A stretch of DNA of 64,000 nt from Streptomyces griseochromogenes. Its GTDB lineage: Bacteria; Actinomycetota; Actinomycetes; Streptomycetales; Streptomycetaceae. The stretch is taken from positions 4,340,001 to 4,404,000 of the forward strand of contig NZ_CP016279.1 in assembly GCF_001542625.1 (NCBI RefSeq), written 5' to 3'. The position numbers were made by a program, and so were the translations under genes. The notes below the pieces were generated by a model. That model did not search any database and had not been told where the DNA came from. It was given only the letters and a program-made list of their open reading frames with translations. This document shows, piece by piece, positions 59,617 through 64,000 of the stretch (its first letter is position 1; each line of letters opens with the position of its first letter).

Positions 59617-59751
59617 CTGGACGCCGGCACCCCCAACGGCCGGATCCACAACGCGCTCAAGAACACCGACGGCACCGCCGACCTGAACATCCACGCGACC
59701 ACCGCCTACGGCGACATCACCGCCGCAGCTTCTCAGGAGCACCCGTCATGA
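59617..59751 (+). pseudogene. DUF4097-family protein, C-terminal fragment
   Basis: LDAGTPNGRIHNALKNTDGT, ADLNIHATTAYGDITAAASQ and a stop at 59751. The repeated beta-strand pattern (S/TPNGRIHN, TAYGDI) is the right-handed beta-solenoid end of DUF4097 proteins. Only the last two coils remain. Confidence 0.55.
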
Positions 59752-59784
59752 CCCACGAGTCCGTTGCCGGGGTAGGGACGCCCG

Positions 59785-59935
59785 GAGTTGCAGAAGGCCA
59801 TCCAGGAGTTGGTCGACTTCAGTTTCGCCGGGACGCAGATGCGCGTGCGCGATGAGCGGGGCGAGCAGGCCGGCAGTGCCCGGGTGCGGAAGCTGGGCGA
59901 GACCACCAAGCCCCCGACGAACGGACTGTTCTGCG
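59785..59935 (+). pseudogene. serine beta-lactamase-like hydrolase, N-terminal fragment
   Basis: ELQKAIQELVDFSFAGTQMR, VRDERGEQAGSARVRKLGET and KPPTNGLF match the N-terminus of Streptomyces D-alanyl-D-alanine carboxypeptidase-like proteins up to just before the GSNTK active-site box, where it is cut at about 59935. No start codon with a ribosome-binding site is preserved. Confidence 0.6.
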
Positions 59936-60341
59936 AAGATCCACGGATACGAGCCGGTCGGCGCGTCACTGGACGTCATCCGCCGCGGCGGAGAACCAGG
60001 AGTACGTCGATTGGCCCAGAGACTACCGGCAGCGGGAAGCACGATCGAGCTGGTCGTGGGTGAAGTGCGCTCCTGGCACCACGCCCCGTGGATATGGGTC
60101 GACCTCACCAGCACCCCCCGGTAGCGGATGGGGTCTCACGACCCCGAAACGGTGTCCTCCCGTTCGGCGAGGAATCTGTCGAAGAGTTCGAACAGCACGT
60201 TGAGGACGTGCGCTTCCTGCTCCGGTGTCAGGCCCCTCCGCCTTCCCGTCCTGGCAAGACGATCTGCCGGATCTGGGCTTCCCAGACGAGGTTGCCGCCG
60301 ACCTGGTAGTGCGTCATCAGCCATGCGCGCCAGGTTCGTTT

Positions 60342-60932
60342 CTAGGCAGCGGGGGCGGCAGGAGTCCGGACCTCCAGGACGACAGCTGTTCCGGCCACGG
60401 TTCGGTCCTCGTGCATGGTGATCACTTGGCCGGCCCGAAGGTGCTGCCATTGCGAGGTGTCGAGCGGGGCGAGTCGAACCGTGGCTCGTCCACCGGGCTC
60501 CAGGAAGGGCATGAATTCCACCCAGAGACCGGCGATGTTGAGAGCCGGCTCGCCATCCGGGGCTCGATTGCCGATATTCCACATCGGTCGCAGGGCACCG
60601 GCTCCCGACAAAGGCGTCTGCCGACGGTTCTCACCGGCAGGCCGAAGGGCGAGGTCGGCTCGGATGATTCCGTTGCGGGTCTCGTAACAGCGCCAATGAC
60701 ACCAGGCCGTGCTCTTCCCCAGCCGCATCCGTTCGGCGGCGGTGGCCAGGGTCTCCCAGAAGCTGAGCGGAAGCGGGCGGACGTCGCCGAGTTCCTCCAG
60801 CAGCCCGAGGGCTACTTCCCACTCGTCGAGGGCGAGGTACTCCCGGACGTCGTTCACCGTGAAGTCGTTCTCGGTGGCGATCTCTTCGGGGACCAGCAGG
60901 GAGGCGGTTTCCAGCAGCTCGGGAACGTCCAT
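60342..60932 (-). CDS. hypothetical protein with EF-Tu C-terminal-like beta domain
   Basis: A 196-residue protein starting at 60932 (MDVPELLETASLLV). The N-terminal half (residues 1-100) is helical: FTVNDVREYLALDEWEVALG, LLEELGDVRPLPLSFWETLA. The C-terminal half (LWVEFMPFLEPGGRATVRLA, GQVITMHEDRTVAGTAVVLE) resembles the last beta-barrel of elongation factor Tu-like proteins. I regard it as a Streptomyces-specific protein, possibly an immunity-type protein given the helical-plus-barrel layout, but without firm evidence. An IS5 remnant lies directly upstream on the other strand. Confidence 0.65.
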   Translation of the reverse strand: MDVPELLETASLLVPEEIATENDFTVNDVREYLALDEWEVALGLLEELGDVRPLPLSFWETLATAAERMRLGKSTAWCHWRCYETRNGIIRADLALRPAGENRRQTPLSGAGALRPMWNIGNRAPDGEPALNIAGLWVEFMPFLEPGGRATVRLAPLDTSQWQHLRAGQVITMHEDRTVAGTAVVLEVRTPAAPAA

Positions 60933-60974
60933 GTGCTGATTCTGCGCCACAGCCCGGCACCGGCCGCAGCCGGC

Positions 60975-61340
60975 ACGGCACCCGGAGGTGCCGTGCGGGA
61001 TCTTGTACGTGCTGCGCACCGGGATTCAGTGGGAGTACCTGCCGCAGGATCTCGTAAGGCGGACTCGGTACTCGCCGACCTCGGCCACGACCATGATGTC
61101 TACCGCGACCAGGTCCGCGAGCGAGGCATCATGCCCGTGATCGCCCGCCACGGAACACGACACGGCACCGGGCTGGGCGCCTACCGCCGGGTTTTCCGGC
61201 GGAACTTCGCCCGGCTGCGCGGCTTCCGCCGCCTGCGCATCCGTTGGGAACGAGGAGCCGACATCCACGAAGCGTTCCTCGGACTCGACGACTGCCTCAT
61301 CACCCAGCGACAGATCCACTCACCACGCAGACGAACCCGA
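60975..61340 (+). mobile_element. IS5-family transposase remnant (IS112-like)
   Basis: VPCGILYVLRTGIQWEYLPQD (about 60975, one frame) is the N-terminal IS5-family block. It is followed in another frame by LADLGHDHDVYRDQVRERGI, MPVIARHGTRHGTGLGAYRR, RLRGFRRLRIRWERGADIHE and AFLGLDDCLITQRQIHS, the catalytic C-terminal half. The middle third is deleted and the two parts are frameshifted. It ends about 70 bp before the methyltransferase start and may have altered that promoter. Confidence 0.8.
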
Positions 61341-61411
61341 ACTTCCACGGCAGGAACGCGACTTCACCGAGAAATGGTCCAGTGATCACGTCGACTTGCA
61401 TACTGACTGTC

Positions 61412-62155
61412 ATGGCTACCTATGACACGATCGGTGCGACGTATGCCCGGACACGACAGCCTGATCCGCGGATCGCCGCGCAGATCCACGCTGCGCTCGG
61501 GGATGCCACAGACGTGATCAACGTCGGAGCGGGCGCTGGTTCCTATGAGCCGCCGCAGACCGTCCTCGCGGTTGAGCCCAGCCAGGTCATGATCACCCAG
61601 CGCCCGCCGGGAGCGGCGCCGGCAGCGCAGGCCGTCGCAGAACACCTCCCTCTGCGGGACAACGCCGCCGACGCCGTCATGGCGCTCCTGACCGTCCACC
61701 ACTGGGCTGACTTGGCGGCCGGAATCAGAGAACTGCGCAGGGTCGCCCGCCGCCGCGTTGTCATCCTGACATGGGACCAGCACGTCTTCCGCGAGCGGTT
61801 CTGGCTCGTACGCGACTACCTCCCTCAGGCCGGCGCCTTCGACGACACCCGTGCCGTTCCTACTGACCAGCTGATCGACCTGCTCGGCGGGGGACGCCAG
61901 GAGCCGGTCTGCATCCCCCACGACTGCATCGACGGATTCGGCGCCGCATACTGGCGCCGCCCCCACGCCTACCTCGACCCGCGCGTGCGCGCGGGGATCT
62001 CCATGCTGGCGCAGACCGGCGACGACGCACTCGCGCCGGGGCTGGCCCGCCTCGCCGCCGACTTGGCGACCGGCAGTTGGCATTCCCGACACGCCGAGCT
62101 GCTCGCGCTCGATTCCATCGATGTCGGTTACCGGCTACTCGTGACCGAACACTGA
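61412..62155 (+). CDS. class I SAM-dependent methyltransferase
   Basis: A 247-residue methyltransferase from ATG 61412; the open frame reaches back into the IS5 remnant but those codons are shadow. The opening MATYDTIGATYARTRQPDPR is typical of UbiE/Methyltransf_11-type enzymes, motif I is INVGAGAGSYEP, followed by LAVEPSQVM, motif post-I AEHLPLRDNAADAVMALLTV, and GIRELRRVARRRVVILTWDQ. It transfers a methyl from SAM to an unidentified small molecule. It stands alone after the IS scar. Confidence 0.88.
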   Translation: MATYDTIGATYARTRQPDPRIAAQIHAALGDATDVINVGAGAGSYEPPQTVLAVEPSQVMITQRPPGAAPAAQAVAEHLPLRDNAADAVMALLTVHHWADLAAGIRELRRVARRRVVILTWDQHVFRERFWLVRDYLPQAGAFDDTRAVPTDQLIDLLGGGRQEPVCIPHDCIDGFGAAYWRRPHAYLDPRVRAGISMLAQTGDDALAPGLARLAADLATGSWHSRHAELLALDSIDVGYRLLVTEH

Positions 62156-62291
62156 CCCACGCACGTCGCCCCGGGAACGGCCGCCAGGGGCGGTGCAGGC
62201 GGCAGCCGCTGGGCCTCGGCCGGGAGGGCGCATGTCACCTCCCGACCGCAAGGCTCTCACCGGCAGCGGGCGTTGACCTAAGGGCAGACTT

Positions 62292-63134
62292 TCACCGGTC
62301 GTTCAGCAGGTCGGCTCCCGGGGCCGCCTCACCGAAGGCGCGGCGGGCGGCGCGACGCCACCGATTGGCGGGGAGCGCCGGGCGCAGTGCGGCGAAGGCA
62401 CTGCAGTACTTGGTGAACACGGCGGGGCGTATCCCGTGGGCGTGCAACAGACGGTCCGCCTCGGTGAGGTGCCCGGTGGTCTTGGTCTCGACGAGCACGA
62501 GGTCGTCCGCGCACCGCACGGTACGCCCAGTGCGCAGGTCGTCGCAGACCAGTGCCGCGTCGCAGGTGATGCGCTCGCCGTCGGCCACGAAGGTGGCGCG
62601 CATGTAGTCGGTGCTCAGAGACGGTTCGATGGCGGCCGGGGCGCCTATGCCGTATGTGGTTCGCAGGGTGTCGGCGAGGAACCCCCGGCAGTCGGGGTCG
62701 AGCGGGGTGCCGGCTCCGGTCAGCGGACAGCGGCGTTTGACGGTGTCGCCGCGCGGCCCCTTGAGCTTGATCTCGAACTGCCGCTCGCCCGTGTCCGTGT
62801 AGACCCGTTCCCGGATCTTGAAGCGGAGCCGGCGGCCCTTGCGGTGGTCGTGGAAGGAACGGAGCTCGGGGGTGTCGTAGTAGACGGAGTGGTAGCGGAA
62901 GGCACGCCGACCGTCGATGGCCAGGGCGCGGAAGGGGCCCCCGGGCCGGTGCCGGTCGGTGAGCCGGCCGACAACGCACAGGAAGGTGTCCGAGGGCACG
63001 AGGTAGCTGTGGTCGAAGCGGGCGAGAAGGGCGGCCCGTTCGTTGAGCTCGTCGAGCGAGATGGGGTCGGCACCGTGGGCGGCGTCGCCGATGGCACGCA
63101 CCGCGGCGGCCGAGTGGACCGGTGCGGTGGTCAT
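62292..63134 (-). CDS. polyphosphate polymerase (VTC-type CYTH domain) protein
   Basis: A 280-residue VTC-domain protein of the CYTH triphosphate-tunnel superfamily. The tunnel residues are visible as basic/acidic strands: FDHSYLVPSDTFLCVV, FRYHSVYYDTPELRSFHDHR, KGRRLRFKIRERVY, GERQFEIKLKGPRGDTVKRR, and ADDLVLVETKTTGHLTEADR, FTKYCSAFAAL. Members polymerise phosphate from ATP or bind triphosphate. It overlaps the DUF4956 gene by 4 bp (ATGA), so they form one unit. The CotH kinase gene that often completes this cluster is absent. Confidence 0.85.
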   Translation of the reverse strand: MTTAPVHSAAAVRAIGDAAHGADPISLDELNERAALLARFDHSYLVPSDTFLCVVGRLTDRHRPGGPFRALAIDGRRAFRYHSVYYDTPELRSFHDHRKGRRLRFKIRERVYTDTGERQFEIKLKGPRGDTVKRRCPLTGAGTPLDPDCRGFLADTLRTTYGIGAPAAIEPSLSTDYMRATFVADGERITCDAALVCDDLRTGRTVRCADDLVLVETKTTGHLTEADRLLHAHGIRPAVFTKYCSAFAALRPALPANRWRRAARRAFGEAAPGADLLNDR

Positions 63135-63766
63135 ACGGTCTCCCAGGCGGGCGTGGTCCGCGAGGTGGATCCGTCGGCGGGCGCGGGGTCCCGGTCGGCC
63201 GGGACCGCCGCAGGCTCGCGGTAGCGGACGTCGACGACGGTGAGGTCACGGACGAAGTCGACTTCCATGACCGTCCAGTGGAGGGGCTCGCCCAGGCGCC
63301 GGACGAGGTCGGCGCGGAGGGCGGCCGGGTCCTCGTGGACGGCGTCGAGGGTGACGACGGCGCGGCGGGTGCCGGCGAGGAGGCGGGGGCTGTCGGCCGC
63401 CCAGACGACGAGGAGCAGGGTGGCGCACAGCCCGGCGGTGAGCGCGAAGGGCAGCCTCGGCAGTCCGCAGAGCAGGCCGAGGACCAGGGTGGTGAAGTAG
63501 TAGGCGACTTCTTCGTGTTGCACGGCGTCGGAGCGGAGTCTGACGATCGAGAGCACGCCGAAGAGGCCGAAGCCCAGGGCCGCGCCCCCGGCGCCGCGCA
63601 TCTCGGCGAGGGCGGTGACGACGGTGAAGAGGCCGGTGTTCAGGGCGAGGTAGGCCGGCACGAGGTCGCGCCGACGGTGGCGCGGATAGTAGATGGCGAA
63701 GGTGAGCATGCCGACGGCGGCGAGGTCGAGTCCGAGGTGGGCGGCGAGGTGCCCTAACGACTCCAT
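63131..63766 (-). CDS. DUF4956 membrane protein
   Basis: About 211 residues from ATG 63766 (an open frame upstream to 63985 has no coding character). Four or so helices: LAAVGMLTFAIYYPR, LVPAYLALNTGLFTVVTALA, AALGFGLFGVLSIVRLRS and YYFTTLVLGLLCGLPRLPFA. FGLFGVLSIVRLRSDAVQHE is the DUF4956 signature. The soluble C-terminal domain (DAVHEDPAALRADLVRRLGE, EVDFVRDLTVVDVRY) is regulatory-looking. It is coupled to the VTC-domain gene and is presumed to form a membrane polyphosphate or envelope-polymer system with it. Confidence 0.85.
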   Translation of the reverse strand: MESLGHLAAHLGLDLAAVGMLTFAIYYPRHRRRDLVPAYLALNTGLFTVVTALAEMRGAGGAALGFGLFGVLSIVRLRSDAVQHEEVAYYFTTLVLGLLCGLPRLPFALTAGLCATLLLVVWAADSPRLLAGTRRAVVTLDAVHEDPAALRADLVRRLGEPLHWTVMEVDFVRDLTVVDVRYREPAAVPADRDPAPADGSTSRTTPAWETV

Positions 63767-64000
63767 GACTGCACTCCCTGTAGGTGCGAAGGCCGGAAGA
63801 CTCGGAAGAACTGGTACGAGAGACAGACGATAGGTAAACGGATGGCGAACATACTTCCGCCTACGGAGAAACAATGCGCCTCCTTGATGGCCCTCGGCCC
63901 CAACTGACCGGAAGCACACATCTCCTGACGCATTCCCCGCTCTTGCCAGCGGCTTCTCCCTCCACAGAGGGCAGACCGGACCCACCCACTGCCGACGTGT
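63767..64000. other. upstream region of the DUF4956 operon
   Basis: About 230 bp to the window end. It contains the leader of the leftward DUF4956/VTC unit, with moderately AT-rich DNA near 63820-63875 that probably holds its promoter. No gene is visible on either strand. Confidence 0.5.

Larger units (their letters stand above)
59447..60341. other. 895-bp graveyard of gene fragments
   Basis: Three or four unrelated gene ends are joined here: a DUF4097-like C-terminus (59617-59751), a serine hydrolase N-terminus (59785-59935), an unrecognised rightward tail from about 59932 to 60124 (KIHGYEPVGASLDVIRRGGE, AAGSTIELVVGEVRSWHHAP) and a leftward unrecognised tail at 60136-60250 (GLTPEQEAHVLNVLFELFDR FLAERED). 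No intact gene is present. Confidence 0.6.

Overview
The window is about 72-75% GC, with strong third-position GC bias, twin-arginine and lipobox signal peptides, many two-component systems and one-component regulators, and Streptomyces-type families (class A beta-lactamase with a LysR regulator, EfeO/EfeB, conservon-like ATPase, IS5 and IS481 remnants). It comes from a Streptomyces or close relative. The density of broken genes, insertion-sequence scars and non-core genes suggests a variable region such as a chromosome arm rather than the conserved core. No ribosomal RNA, CRISPR array or complete mobile element is visible.

Region by region. 0-2.3 kb: a BlaL/BlaA/BlaB-like beta-lactamase locus (class A enzyme, divergent LysR regulator, and the start of a serine penicillin-recognising protein cut by the window edge). 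2.3-5.6 kb: a degenerate stretch with a broken pectate lyase, an aberrant class II tRNA-like gene beside nested palindromes, a broken amidohydrolase, and a LuxR-type ATPase fused to the last residues of a xanthine dehydrogenase, followed by an intact DUF1330 gene. 5.6-17.4 kb: mostly secreted proteins: an N,N-dimethylformamidase-like lipoprotein, a phosphoesterase with a candidate PHO box, EfeB/EfeO, a ThuA-like protein, a polysaccharide deacetylase and a GH88 hydrolase. 17.4-28.4 kb: an orphan Imm7 immunity protein, RidA, a cis-prenyltransferase, a TAXI lipoprotein beside a TctDE-like two-component system and an MFS carrier, a TetR/hydrolase pair with an LmrA/YxaF-type operator, a GNAT, an AhpD-like protein and a pirin.

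28.4-42 kb: regulator/enzyme pairs, several eroded. A flavin monooxygenase and its TetR are both 5'-truncated at one junction; a MarR and a hydrolase are similarly broken. Intact units are a LysR/esterase pair, a serine hydrolase divergent from a NarL-type sensor/regulator pair, a TetR with twin operators beside a hydrolase, and an epimerase.

42-54.5 kb is the most distinctive part. A carotenoid oxygenase, a SRPBCC protein and an MFS exporter form one leftward operon behind a large AAA-ATPase regulator with a C-terminal helix-turn-helix; a P450, an alpha/beta hydrolase and an SDR lie nearby. The MFS promoter carries GTGGACAG-type direct repeats at about 10-bp period, and a second copy of this promoter, with identical internal spacing and a start codon, lies upstream of the alpha/beta hydrolase. 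This suggests a small regulon, possibly for apocarotenoid or terpenoid modification, under the AAA regulator.

54.5-64 kb: a QorR-like HxlR regulator with a NmrA-type reductase, IS5/IS481 scars, a cytosolic XRE-coiled-coil-ATPase fusion protein, a methyltransferase, and a DUF4956/VTC-type polyphosphate polymerase pair at the right end.
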